From the NCBI GenBank assembly GCA_937951345.1, contig CALFCF010000048.1:1-64000 (forward strand): a DNA stretch of 64,000 nucleotides, written 5' to 3'. Source of the DNA: an uncultured Granulosicoccaceae bacterium. Lineage in GTDB: Bacteria; Pseudomonadota; Gammaproteobacteria; Granulosicoccales; Granulosicoccaceae. How positions within the stretch are numbered: position 1 is the first letter of the stretch; each line of letters begins with the position of its first letter. The notes under the pieces are model-generated. The model worked only from the letters and a program-made list of their open reading frames with translations. It searched no databases and had not been told where the DNA came from. The position numbers were made by a program, and so were the translations under genes. This document shows, piece by piece, positions 9,678 to 19,100 of the stretch.

Positions 9678-10661
9678 ATGAAACGCTATCAAATATACGG
9701 TGTAGGAAACGCTCTGGTCGATTTTGAATTCCAGGTCAGCGAGCAAAACCTCGAAACCATGCAAATCGACAAAGGTGTCATGACCTTGATTGATGAAGCC
9801 GGTCACAATTCGCTGATCTCAAGTCTGTCCTCGCAACAGGCTCACAGAGCCAGTGGTGGTTCAGCTGCCAATACCATCATTGCCGCTGCTCAGCTCGGAG
9901 CGAACACCTACTACTCATGCAAAGTAGCGAACGATGAAGCCGGCGACTTCTATATTGAAGATTTGAAAAACGCAGGTGTGCATAGCAATCTGCTGGATGG
10001 TGCACGTGAAAGTGGCATAACAGGCAAATGCATCGTTATGGTGACGCCAGATGCTGATCGCACCATGAATACCTTTCTGGGAATCACCAGTCAGTTTGGT
10101 GAAAAAGAACTCGATCCGTCCGCTATAGCCGACTCTGACTACCTCTACATAGAAGGGTATCTGGTCGCTGAAGAAGGTGCTCGGCAAGCAGCGATTAAAG
10201 CGCGTGAAATTGCCCGGGCCAGCGATGTCAAGGTGGCCATCACACTATCAGATCCCAACATGGTGCAGTTTTTTAAAGACGGGCTTTTAGCCATGGCGGG
10301 TGAAAAGCCGGATCTCGTGTTTGCCAATCTGTCAGAAGCGCAGCTGATGTTCGACTGCGACACTGTTGCGGACTGTGTTGCCGGTATGCAGAAGTTTGCC
10401 CATCAGTTTGCGATAACACTGGGGCCGGACGGCGCGATTGTGTACGACGGACAAAACACAATTGAAGTATCTGCTCCACCAGTAACCGCAGTGGATACCA
10501 ATGGCGCAGGTGATATGTTCGCCGGCGTCTTTCTACACGGTTTAACGCACGGCAAAGATTATAAAACCTGCGGTGAAATGGCGAGCCGGGCAGCTTCAAC
10601 CCTGGTTACGCGCAATGGACCACGACTCGATCAACAGTCGCTAGTCACTGCGGTTGGGTGA
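9678..10661 (+). CDS. PfkB-family sugar/nucleoside kinase, adenosine kinase-like
   Basis: A ribokinase-superfamily kinase of 327 residues. The N-terminal signature GVGNALVDFEFQVSE and the ASGGSAANTIIAAAQLG glycine-rich substrate loop are near residues 9-75. The C-terminal DTNGAGDMFAGVF (about residues 273-285) carries the catalytic aspartate and the anion hole. The sequence resembles the proteobacterial group annotated as adenosine kinases. If so, it would salvage adenosine released from S-adenosylhomocysteine, which would fit a methyl-metabolism neighbourhood; the substrate is inferred, not shown. It is monocistronic as far as visible. Confidence 0.8.
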   Translation: MKRYQIYGVGNALVDFEFQVSEQNLETMQIDKGVMTLIDEAGHNSLISSLSSQQAHRASGGSAANTIIAAAQLGANTYYSCKVANDEAGDFYIEDLKNAGVHSNLLDGARESGITGKCIVMVTPDADRTMNTFLGITSQFGEKELDPSAIADSDYLYIEGYLVAEEGARQAAIKAREIARASDVKVAITLSDPNMVQFFKDGLLAMAGEKPDLVFANLSEAQLMFDCDTVADCVAGMQKFAHQFAITLGPDGAIVYDGQNTIEVSAPPVTAVDTNGAGDMFAGVFLHGLTHGKDYKTCGEMASRAASTLVTRNGPRLDQQSLVTAVG

Positions 10662-10981
10662 GACTGGCTAAATGACGGCATTCAAGCGATCGGTAAGTAA
10701 TCGAACCCTTGAATAAAGAGATTCTGCAAGAAATCGCCTACTTGCGTTTTACTGCTCCGAAATCTGATGTCTTTTGTAGTCTGTGAGAAATATAGAGCCG
10801 TAAAAGGATCAAGCTATCCGCCTTGAAACATCTCAAACCTTCGCCAGTGTTGCACAATAAGTACACGTAATTGCAGGGAAGCCCATAATGTGCACTGGAA
10901 CCGCTGTTCCGGTCTATTCCCTGCAAGATTGTTGCGATCTTATCGCTCGCTTACAACCGTTGATCTTCCAGAGATTTCCTG
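10662..10981. other. Intergenic upstream of glutamate dehydrogenase
   Basis: 320 bases with no convincing coding frame (a 62-codon minus-strand frame lacks any recognisable feature), no clear terminator and no RNA gene. It presumably holds the glutamate dehydrogenase promoter. Confidence 0.45.
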
Positions 10982-13900
10982 ATGCAACACTCTGCCGAAC
11001 ACAATTCGCTGTTAATAGACAGCATCCTCGGTAGCCTGCCCGAACGCTACGCTAACGACAGTTCAGACGCTCTCGAAAAATTCATCGCACGATATTATCG
11101 GCAAACGGCGGAGAACGACTTTTCGTCTTCAACACCGGAAGATTTTGGCGGAGCTGCAATATCTCACTGGCAACTAATGCAACGCCGACGTCCCGGTGAA
11201 ACACTTGTCCGGGTGTTCAATCCGCGAGTGGAACAGCACGGTTGGCAATCTGCTCACACGGTTGTTGAGATTGTGGCGGACGACATGCCCTATCTGGTCA
11301 ACTCTGTCACTATGGCCATAACACATGCCGGTTCGAATATTCACCTGACTGTTCACCCGATTCTACAAATACAGCGCGACAGCACGGGGAGTTACGTCGC
11401 ACTCGATTGTGGCGACGAAAAAGGAAGTGGCACAAAGAAATCGAAATCAGGTAAAGACAAGGCAATTAACACATTCGCTGAATCCCTGGTTCACCTGCAG
11501 ATTGATCGTTTGGTTGATGAAGATCAGATCATCACGCTACAGGAAAAAATTAATCGCACAATTTTCCAGGTAAGCACTGTCTACGAGGATTCTCAGAAGC
11601 TCGCAAAGCAACCGCTCAACATGGCGAAACTCCTTGAGAGTCAGCTTGATCTGGACGATCAGGCAAACTCGATGCTGGAACTACTCAACTGGTTGGATGG
11701 AAGCCATTTTCATGTATTTGGAGCCGGCGAATTCAAACAGAGAAAGCAAACAGCTCAACAGATATCGGATTTTAAACTTGTAAAAGGTTCGGCACTCGGA
11801 CTGCTACGCGGCGACGATAGATTTGATGGGCTTGACCCGGCAGCAGTTCTGGGTGAACACATTGTGACAAACAACAGGGATGGCGAAGTACCTCCACTGG
11901 TATGCATAAGCAAAGCGAGCGTACGCTCGCCGCTGAATCGACCGGAAACACTGGATGTAATCAGCTGCCGCTCACCGGACGGTAAGCAAGTCGTCACGAT
12001 GGTCGGACTATTCACCCAGAGCATGAATAATCGTGAAACCGGCTTCATACCTGTGCTGCGTGAAAAAACGCAACAAGTCCTCGAGTCATCAGGTTACGAG
12101 TTAGGAACACACGACGGCAAATCACTTTCCGATACGCTGGAAAATCTGCCACGCGATTTGTTGTTTCAGGCACATCCGGATGAAATACTGACGATCGCTC
12201 GTGGCATCGTCAATCTGCAGGAACGTCAGCGTATAAAGCTATTTGGCAGCCTGGCTTCCGGCGGCCGCTACTACAACTGTCTGGTTTACATTCCCAGGGA
12301 TAACTACGGCAAGGAAATAAGAATCCGGATCCAAAGTATTCTGCAGTCAGAGCTATCTGGTGTTAGTTGTGATTTCGGCGTACGATTTTCTTCACAACGC
12401 ACGCTAGCCAGACTACATTTCGTCATACACCTTGATCACGTAGCATCTGAACAACCCGATTGGGAGCGTATCGAACAGCGCATCGTACAGGCGAGTATTT
12501 CCTGGGAGAATCGGCTACACGAGGCTCTGCTGGCAAAATACGATGAAGATGAAGCCAATCGCTTGTTTGATATATACAGCAGCGGATTTCCATCAAACTA
12601 CAAAGAAGATTATTCCGCACAGATAGCCCGTGCAGATATCTCATTCATCGAGACAAAAGCTATCGGCGACCAACCGGTTATGAGCTTCTACCGTCACCTG
12701 CTCGCTGACGTAGCAACGGTAAATTTCAAAATTTTCTCGCCCGATGAGCACATAGCACTCTCAGATGTAATTCCAATAATAGAAAATATGGGTTTACGTG
12801 TTGATGCTGAGCACCCGTTCTCGATCAAACGCAAGAATGCCGGCATTATCTGGATACATGAATTCACAGCACAACACATTGATGGCCAGTACATAGATCC
12901 TGCGAACTCCAGCGAACACATGGAGCATGCTTTCCAACGTATCTGGGCGGGCGACGTTGAAGATGACCAGTTTAACCGGCTAATGCTGGTTTGCGATCTT
13001 GACTGGCGGCAAATTATTATTTTGCGAAGTTACTGCAAGTACCTTTTACAAATAAAAAACCCGTTCTCCCAAGACTATATTGTCAGCAGCCTGGCTAACA
13101 ATGCCGGTATCACACGCTTGCTGGTTGAGTTGTTCGAATCTCGTTTCGACCCTGAGACCAAAACCAACAAAGCGTCAGCCACCACCGATACAGATTCCGT
13201 CAATGCCAAGGATCTTGAGAAACGTATCGAGAAATTACTCGGCGATGTCGAAAGTCTCGATGAAGACAGAATTCTACGTGCCTACCTGAATCTGATTACC
13301 AGTACGATGCGCACCAATCATTACTGCATCACTGACGACGGACAGCATTTGCCTTATGTGTCTTTCAAATTCGACAGTCGTACAATTGATCAACTACCGC
13401 TGCCACGGCCCCGTTTCGAAATTTTCGTTTATTCGCCACGTGTAGAAGGCATTCATTTGCGTGGAGGCAAAGTTGCTCGCGGAGGGCTTCGCTGGTCAGA
13501 CAGACGTGAAGATTTTCGTACAGAAGTGCTCGGACTTATGAAAGCACAGATGGTCAAAAATGCGGTTATTGTCCCTGTCGGCTCAAAAGGCGGTTTTTAT
13601 GTAAAACGGCCACCAGAGAACGGCAATCGCGATGATGTGCTCGCTGAGGGAATCGCGTGTTATCAAACGTTTCTGCGTGGTCTGCTGGATATTACTGACA
13701 ACCTGGACGGAGATACAGTCACGCCACCCGACAGAGTCGTTCGTTACGATGAAGACGATCCCTATCTGGTCGTGGCAGCGGATAAAGGCACGGCAACATT
13801 TTCGGACTATGCCAATGAAGTGGCTGAAGACTATGGTTTCTGGTTGGGTGATGCGTTCGCATCCGGTGGCTCTGCCGGATACGACCATAAAAAAATGGGC

Positions 13901-15922
13901 ATTACGGCACGTGGCGCATGGGAATCTGTCAAACGGCATTTTCGCGAATTAGGCAAAGATATCCAGAACGAGCCATTTACAACTGTGGGTATCGGTGACA
14001 TGGCAGGTGATGTTTTTGGTAACGGCATGCTTCTGTCACCTCACACACAACTCGTTGCAGCATTCAATCATTTGCACATCTTTATAGATCCGGTTCCGGA
14101 TTGTGAATCCAGCTACGCTGAGCGTGAACGGCTGTTCAAACTGCCACGCTCATCCTGGGAGGACTACAACACATCAATAATTTCCGAGGGTGGCGGAGTC
14201 TTTTCACGTAAAAGCAAACGCATTGAACTTTCACCTCAGGCTTGCAACGCGCTGGGAATAGAATTTACTGATAGCGTTGCCATGACGCCTACTCAGTTAA
14301 TCAATTCAATACTGAAAGCACCGGTAGATCTTCTGTGGAACGGCGGCATTGGTACATATATAAAGGCTAACGCTGAATCCCACCTTGAAGCACATGACCG
14401 TGCAAACGATGCGGTACGTGTCGATGGCAATCAATTGCGCGCCAAAGTTATCGGAGAAGGTGGAAACCTCGGTGCTACCCAACTCGGGCGAATAGAATTT
14501 GCGCGTAACGGCGGCCGTGTGAACACCGACGCTATTGACAACTCGGCCGGTGTCGATTGTTCGGACCACGAGGTTAATATAAAGGTACTGTTAAACAGTG
14601 TCGTTAGCAACGGCGATTTAACCGGCAAACATCGCAATACCCTTTTGTCAGATATGACTGACGAAGTTGCCGATCTCGTGCTGAAAGACAACTATCTGCA
14701 AACCCAGTGCATCAGTCATATATTGGCTGAAGCAGCCGATCAACTGGAAGAACATGCGCGTTTTATTAATCATCTTGAAGAGAAAGCGCTACTTGATCGT
14801 GAAATCGAGTTCTTGCCTGGCAAAGAGGAAGTCGCAGAACGTTTGGCTGCCAGAGACGGCCTAACGTCACCCGAAATATCTGTTCTTGTCTCGTACAGCA
14901 AGATGACACTATACGATGACCTTTTAAACTCGAGTTTGCCTGACGAGGAATACCTGTTCAAACAACTTAAGGATTATTTCCCGGCACAACTCGGCGAGCG
15001 ATTTCTTGAACAAATGTCAGTGCACAGACTCCGCCGTGAGATAGTAGCCACTGTAATCACAAATGAAATTGTCAATCGACTAGGTCCAACATGCCTGCAC
15101 AGATTTAACGAAGAGCTCGGCGCAAGCGCGGCAGAGTGCGCAACTGCGTTTATAGCAGTGTGTGAGCTTTTTAAAATTCAAAAACTCTGGCAACAAATCG
15201 AAGCCCTCGACAACCAAATCGACGCAAGCATACAAGCGACTATGCACCGATTGACGCGCGGTCTGGTCGAGCGAACGATGCACTGGATATTGAGATCAAG
15301 GCGCGAGTCCCGGACTATTGCTGAACTGATTTCTCACTTTCAAGCTGGCATCAGCGACTTGGTTCATAGCATGCCGGAATGTCTGGCAAGCGTTAACCGA
15401 ACCACACTTGATGAGCGCTGTGATTACTTCTCCAATGCTGGTGTACCTGCAGATACTGCGATGAATGTTGCGCGGGTTGTACCCCTGTCAAGCGCGCTCG
15501 ACATAGTCGAGATAAGCAGTTCACTTGGCGCCCCTATCGATTCAGTAGCCGCAATCTACTTTGAGTTGGGTGTGTACCTGAACCTTCAGTGGTTACGCGA
15601 TGAAATTGCAGAATTGAACGTACGCACCCACTGGCACAAGCTTGCCAAATCAGAATTGCGAAGCGATCTGCACTACCAGCAACGTTACCTAAGCGCCGAA
15701 GTTCTCGCAACAACCGAACCGAATGCGGACCCCGAAAAACGTATCGGCATCTGGGCCAACGGTAGCCAGGCGGCTGTCAGGAAGTACAACGAGCTTATCA
15801 ACGAGTTGAAAGCCAGTAGCAGTGTTGACTTTGCAATGCTGTCTCTCGCAGTGAACGAAGTGCATAAGCTATTGAGTTCCGACCGACCTATAGCATCGCC
15901 GGGTAAACAAGACGAATCGTAA
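10982..15922 (+). CDS. gdhB: NAD-specific glutamate dehydrogenase, 180-kDa class
   Basis: This 1646-residue protein is the very large NAD-dependent glutamate dehydrogenase known from Pseudomonas, Streptomyces and Caulobacter. It deaminates glutamate to 2-oxoglutarate and ammonium, mainly for amino-acid catabolism. The first ~700 residues are regulatory ACT-like domains. The catalytic core begins near residue 800 with GGKVARGGLRWSDRREDFRTE, VGSKGGFYVKRP, and the dinucleotide-domain region GIGDMAGDVFGNGMLLS near residue 1005. A long C-terminal helical domain ends at the stop. The start is the only reasonable ATG near the beginning of the open frame. The catalytic frame shows no interruption. 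Confidence 0.95.
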   Translation: MQHSAEHNSLLIDSILGSLPERYANDSSDALEKFIARYYRQTAENDFSSSTPEDFGGAAISHWQLMQRRRPGETLVRVFNPRVEQHGWQSAHTVVEIVADDMPYLVNSVTMAITHAGSNIHLTVHPILQIQRDSTGSYVALDCGDEKGSGTKKSKSGKDKAINTFAESLVHLQIDRLVDEDQIITLQEKINRTIFQVSTVYEDSQKLAKQPLNMAKLLESQLDLDDQANSMLELLNWLDGSHFHVFGAGEFKQRKQTAQQISDFKLVKGSALGLLRGDDRFDGLDPAAVLGEHIVTNNRDGEVPPLVCISKASVRSPLNRPETLDVISCRSPDGKQVVTMVGLFTQSMNNRETGFIPVLREKTQQVLESSGYELGTHDGKSLSDTLENLPRDLLFQAHPDEILTIARGIVNLQERQRIKLFGSLASGGRYYNCLVYIPRDNYGKEIRIRIQSILQSELSGVSCDFGVRFSSQRTLARLHFVIHLDHVASEQPDWERIEQRIVQASISWENRLHEALLAKYDEDEANRLFDIYSSGFPSNYKEDYSAQIARADISFIETKAIGDQPVMSFYRHLLADVATVNFKIFSPDEHIALSDVIPIIENMGLRVDAEHPFSIKRKNAGIIWIHEFTAQHIDGQYIDPANSSEHMEHAFQRIWAGDVEDDQFNRLMLVCDLDWRQIIILRSYCKYLLQIKNPFSQDYIVSSLANNAGITRLLVELFESRFDPETKTNKASATTDTDSVNAKDLEKRIEKLLGDVESLDEDRILRAYLNLITSTMRTNHYCITDDGQHLPYVSFKFDSRTIDQLPLPRPRFEIFVYSPRVEGIHLRGGKVARGGLRWSDRREDFRTEVLGLMKAQMVKNAVIVPVGSKGGFYVKRPPENGNRDDVLAEGIACYQTFLRGLLDITDNLDGDTVTPPDRVVRYDEDDPYLVVAADKGTATFSDYANEVAEDYGFWLGDAFASGGSAGYDHKKMGITARGAWESVKRHFRELGKDIQNEPFTTVGIGDMAGDVFGNGMLLSPHTQLVAAFNHLHIFIDPVPDCESSYAERERLFKLPRSSWEDYNTSIISEGGGVFSRKSKRIELSPQACNALGIEFTDSVAMTPTQLINSILKAPVDLLWNGGIGTYIKANAESHLEAHDRANDAVRVDGNQLRAKVIGEGGNLGATQLGRIEFARNGGRVNTDAIDNSAGVDCSDHEVNIKVLLNSVVSNGDLTGKHRNTLLSDMTDEVADLVLKDNYLQTQCISHILAEAADQLEEHARFINHLEEKALLDREIEFLPGKEEVAERLAARDGLTSPEISVLVSYSKMTLYDDLLNSSLPDEEYLFKQLKDYFPAQLGERFLEQMSVHRLRREIVATVITNEIVNRLGPTCLHRFNEELGASAAECATAFIAVCELFKIQKLWQQIEALDNQIDASIQATMHRLTRGLVERTMHWILRSRRESRTIAELISHFQAGISDLVHSMPECLASVNRTTLDERCDYFSNAGVPADTAMNVARVVPLSSALDIVEISSSLGAPIDSVAAIYFELGVYLNLQWLRDEIAELNVRTHWHKLAKSELRSDLHYQQRYLSAEVLATTEPNADPEKRIGIWANGSQAAVRKYNELINELKASSSVDFAMLSLAVNEVHKLLSSDRPIASPGKQDES

Positions 15923-15934
15923 TACGGCTTTAAA

Positions 15935-16233
15935 GCGGCAGTACTTCGATAGGTTTTATCGTCGGATACGACATTGTATGACTGTGCAAGTGCTGCGTTA
16001 GCCCCAGCTGTGGCTAACATATCCAGTTGATTGATTATGGCTCGCCCCTCTATTACAACAAAAAACGAGCATGCACCCGCTTTCTGAGTGGGTCCATAGT
16101 TTTCCGAAAAGTACAGTCGTACTTCATAAGGTTCCGGGATAACGGGAATGTTCCACTGCACTGGTGGTTTGGCAAGAGAGTATGGTTGTCGAAATTTTTT
16201 TAGCCATAAACAAATTGCCATGCGTGCTACCAC
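15935..16233 (-). pseudogene. Malectin-domain remnant
   Basis: On the minus strand a short open frame encodes a stretch resembling the centre of the malectin carbohydrate-binding fold. It contains IPVIPEPYEVRLYFSENYG, then FFVVIEGRAIINQLDM and ATAGANAALAQSYNVV. The expected pattern (IPV-x-YEVRLYFAE, F-V-IEG, N-D-x-A-AG, V-V-DG) is recognisable. Similarity begins about residue 26 and ends before the glutamate dehydrogenase stop. There is no ribosome site, only a GTG, and the upstream part appears to lie in another frame across a run of seven T at about 16195-16201. I read it as a broken fragment of a longer secreted protein. It could instead be a short real gene, but length and missing ends speak against that. 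Confidence 0.5.
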
Positions 16234-16373
16234 CTGGCTTTATAACTTCGACGGCCAAATGTGACGGTCTTTAAACGGTTGCGACAGACATAGACAACCA
16301 CCTTAAATTGTCCAGGTGTAGACTTTTTCCTCTACAATCGAAGACACGCCACCATGCAAGCGGATGTTGAATA

Positions 16374-17153
16374 ATGAAAAACTACGAATCCATTCATTTT
16401 GATCTGGCAGAAAACGGTATTGCTCGTTTGACACTGAACCGCCCGGACAAACTAAACAGTTTGACCGAAGACATGTTCGTGGAAATCAGGGATGCTCTGA
16501 TGCAAGTTCAAACAACCGCAGGCACTCGTTGTCTGGTAATAACCGGGGCGGGTCGAGGCTTTTGTGCAGGACAGGATCTGGGCGATCTCGACTTCTCCAA
16601 CCTCTCTGATACGGTCGAGAAAAACTACAATCCTCTGGTACGTACACTGACATCGCTTGATATGCCGGTAATCGCTGCAGTTAACGGTGTAGCCGCAGGA
16701 GCTGGTGCCAACATCGCACTTTGTTGCGACATCGTGGTTGCAGCACGCTCTGCGAGTTTTGTGCAATCGTTTTCGCAAATAGGTCTTGTACCGGACGCAG
16801 GAGGCACTTGGTCACTGCCGCGTTTGATTGGTGGCCCGCGCGCTATGGGTCTGGCAATGTTGGGCAATAAACTCAGTGCAGAACAGGCATTTGACTGGGG
16901 TATGATCTGGCAGTGCGTCGATGATGAAATGCTGACTGAAAAGGTGGATCAACTGGCATTGCATTTCGCGAGTGCTCCGACTGTTGGCATTGCTTTCACG
17001 AAAAAGCTGATCCGTAATAGCTGGGATAAATCACTCGATCAACAACTAGATCTCGAACGCGATTTTCAAAGTGCTGCCAGTCAAACAACGGATTTCAAGG
17101 AGGGTGTCGACGCGTTTCTGGAAAAACGTCATCCCCGGTTTAAAGGCGAGTAA
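16374..17153 (+). CDS. Enoyl-CoA hydratase/isomerase, PaaG-like
   Basis: A crotonase-fold enzyme of 259 residues. The CoA-binding and oxyanion segments are visible: ITGAGRGFCAGQDLGDL near residues 57-73, and NGVAAGAGANIALCCDIVVA near 103-122. The conserved LVPDAGGTWSLPRLIG follows at about 139-154. The FCAGQDL and VPDAGGTW pattern resembles PaaG, the 1,2-epoxyphenylacetyl-CoA isomerase, rather than FadB-type hydratases. No other paa genes are nearby, so a general acyl-CoA isomerase/hydratase is as likely. It is alone between a gene remnant and the corrinoid module. Confidence 0.8.
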   Translation: MKNYESIHFDLAENGIARLTLNRPDKLNSLTEDMFVEIRDALMQVQTTAGTRCLVITGAGRGFCAGQDLGDLDFSNLSDTVEKNYNPLVRTLTSLDMPVIAAVNGVAAGAGANIALCCDIVVAARSASFVQSFSQIGLVPDAGGTWSLPRLIGGPRAMGLAMLGNKLSAEQAFDWGMIWQCVDDEMLTEKVDQLALHFASAPTVGIAFTKKLIRNSWDKSLDQQLDLERDFQSAASQTTDFKEGVDAFLEKRHPRFKGE

Positions 17154-17504
17154 CAGTACAGGCCGCAACCCTCACCAATGCCAAAGGCACTTCGCGACAG
17201 GCAGGATTCTCCAATTCACCGCCCACAGGGTATTTTGTGCACTGTTCCCAGGACTGGTGCAGGGGTTGCATTGTTCTTACAAAGATTGTCGTAGGCGGGC
17301 CGTGGCGTGTCGTCAGTGGAGAACTTGATCACTGACAAGGGTTAACCGCTGCTGTCTAATAAGATTGCCATTGACCCGGCCGGATTGCTGTACCAGACTA
17401 ATTTGGCCACCAGGCTGGCATACAAGCAGGTTTGCTCTGTAACCGTGAGACACAAGTCTAACTGTTATCCAGAGCGCAATCAGTTTTAACAAAGGGCGGA
17501 TACC
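17154..17504. other. Intergenic upstream of the corrinoid module
   Basis: 351 bases with no convincing coding frame. I looked for a cobalamin-riboswitch B12 box and did not find one. An AAGGGCGG about 8-13 bases before the ATG at 17505 serves as ribosome binding site. A short GCCACCAGGCTGGC hairpin is the only local structure noted. Confidence 0.45.
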
Positions 17505-18218
17505 ATGTCTGAAGAACAATACGACGACGAAGAGGACATCATTCTCTCCGAGCTCAATGATGACGAGCTGGTTGAACAGATGCACGATGACCTCTACAAC
17601 GGACTGAAAGACGAAATTGTAGAAGGAACTAACATCCTGCTGGAACAACGTGGTTGGGGTGCAGACAAAGTCCTGAACGACGCACTTGTCGAAGGCATGC
17701 GCATCGTAGGTATTGATTTCCGCGACGGCATCCTGTTCGTACCCGAAGTACTGATGGCAGCTAATGCCATGAAGGGCGGCATGGCCATTCTGCGCCCGTT
17801 GCTGGCAGACACTGGTGCCCCGCCAATTGGTAAAGTGGTCATCGGCACAGTCAAAGGTGACATCCATGATATTGGCAAAAATCTGGTTGGGATGATGCTT
17901 GAAGGTGCTGGTTTTGAAGTTATCGACCTCGGCATTAACAATCCGGTTGAAGACTACCTTGCAGCTCTTGAAGAACATAAGCCTGATATTCTTGGAATGT
18001 CCGCATTGCTGACGACCACGATGCCTTACATGAAGGTCGTTATTGATACGCTTAAGGAGCAAGGCATACGCGATGACTTTATCGTGCTTGTCGGTGGTGC
18101 GCCGCTCAACGAAGAGTTCGGTGAAGCTGTCGGGGCCGATGCGTATTGTCGAGATGCGGCAGTTGCAGTCGAAACTGCTAAATCACTGGTGGACGCGCGC
18201 CGCGCTGCCGCCAGCTAA
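17505..18218 (+). CDS. Corrinoid (B12-binding) methyl-carrier protein, MtbC/MttC/MtgC-like
   Basis: This small corrinoid protein shuttles a methyl group between a substrate-specific methyltransferase and a second acceptor enzyme. After an acidic N-terminus (residues 1-25) comes the helical cap domain (about 28-105). The Rossmann B12 domain has the cobalt-ligand motif D119-x-H121-x-x-G124 (GDIHDIGKNLVG), the later GMSALLTTTMPYMK and the GGAPLNEEFGEAVGAD loop. Length (237) is normal for the MtmC/MtbC/MttC group. It opens a plus-strand run with DUF1638, a small protein, a pterin methyltransferase and a reductive activator, so its partner is likely an MttB-superfamily enzyme. One such enzyme lies 19 kb away at 37257-38846. 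Confidence 0.92.
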   Translation: MSEEQYDDEEDIILSELNDDELVEQMHDDLYNGLKDEIVEGTNILLEQRGWGADKVLNDALVEGMRIVGIDFRDGILFVPEVLMAANAMKGGMAILRPLLADTGAPPIGKVVIGTVKGDIHDIGKNLVGMMLEGAGFEVIDLGINNPVEDYLAALEEHKPDILGMSALLTTTMPYMKVVIDTLKEQGIRDDFIVLVGGAPLNEEFGEAVGADAYCRDAAVAVETAKSLVDARRAAAS

Positions 18219-18353
18219 CGAGCACTGCACACCGAATGCCGGACTGGAAACCGACCGGCGTTGCCAAACCAGCACTATCGGGACTGAGCAACTGCGTAAT
18301 CGAAACAACTGTGCAGTTAATTCGCTTGGGTGGTGCTACACCCAACGAGATCT

Positions 18354-18358
18354 GGAGG
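18354..18358 (+). promoter_or_regulatory. Ribosome binding site fixing the DUF1638 GTG start
   Basis: GGAGG 5 bases before GTG at 18364. It selects this GTG over an in-frame upstream start at 18043 that would overlap the corrinoid-protein gene by 176 bases. Confidence 0.8.
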
Positions 18359-18363
18359 GTCAA

Positions 18364-18978
18364 GTGAAACGTGCTCTCGTACTGGGTTGCGGTGCCATTG
18401 CCCACGAGTTGGTTGCCGTTTTACGTGCTAACCAGTGGGAGCACATAGATATCCAGTGCCTACCCGCCATCTGGCACAACACACCCGACAAAATTGTTCC
18501 CGGACTGCGTGAAAAGGTTGAGCAGCACGCCGCCGACTACGAACGCATATTCATAGCGTACGGTGACTGCGGTACCGGCGGAAAGCTTGACGCGTTTATT
18601 GATGAGCAGCGTGAGAAAGGTATAGCTCAGCTGGAGCGCCTGCCGGGTGACCACTGCTATGCGTTTTTCAGTGGTGTTGAAGAATTTAATCGCGTCGCAG
18701 GCGATGAAATCGGCACCTTCTACCTGACCGACTACCTGGCAGCTCATTTTGAGCGCTTAATACTGGATGATCTGGGTATCACAAAACACCCCGAGCTACT
18801 GCCCATGTACTTCGGTAACTACACACGCCTTGTGTATCTGTCCCAACAGCCCACTGACGAACTGATCGAAAAGGCCAAATCGGCGGCAACGCAACTGGAA
18901 TTGACGTTTGAGCATATACATACCGGCCTCAAACCGTTCGATAATGCGCTCCAAGGCATCCGTATCGTCGCGAGCTGA
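18364..18978 (+). CDS. DUF1638 protein of unknown function
   Basis: A 204-residue protein of the DUF1638 family, members of which recur beside corrinoid proteins in methylotrophic archaea and some proteobacteria. It starts with a Rossmann-like VLGCGAIAHELVAVL. Cysteines and histidines sit in blocks that look conserved: GCGAIAHE, CLPAIWHN, AYGDCGTGGKLD and GDHCYAFFSG. They suggest a metal, cofactor or thiol function. There is no signal peptide or membrane segment. The open frame extends upstream, but the GTG with a strong ribosome site is the sensible start. Location inside the methyl-transfer module implies a role in it (substrate release, corrinoid handling or methyl acceptor); this is inference. 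Confidence 0.85.
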   Translation: MKRALVLGCGAIAHELVAVLRANQWEHIDIQCLPAIWHNTPDKIVPGLREKVEQHAADYERIFIAYGDCGTGGKLDAFIDEQREKGIAQLERLPGDHCYAFFSGVEEFNRVAGDEIGTFYLTDYLAAHFERLILDDLGITKHPELLPMYFGNYTRLVYLSQQPTDELIEKAKSAATQLELTFEHIHTGLKPFDNALQGIRIVAS

Positions 18979-19100
18979 GTACGAATAGAATTCGTACAAT
19001 CAGCAATTCGCCCCGAACGGTTATCTGTATGCTTGACTGAGCTTTCGCTGATCAGCAATTTGACAGGTATAAGTCGGGAAACAAATAAGGAAAAATTCCT

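Noticed and set aside
10738-10926. Small minus-strand gene upstream of the glutamate dehydrogenase
   Set aside because: 62 codons with no ribosome site, no recognisable domain and no supporting context.
17154-17504. Cobalamin riboswitch before the corrinoid module
   Set aside because: No B12 box or the expected core helices were recognised by eye. A covariance-model scan would settle it.
18043-18363. Longer N-terminus of the DUF1638 protein
   Set aside because: It would overlap the corrinoid gene in another frame and ignore the strong ribosome site before the GTG at 18364.
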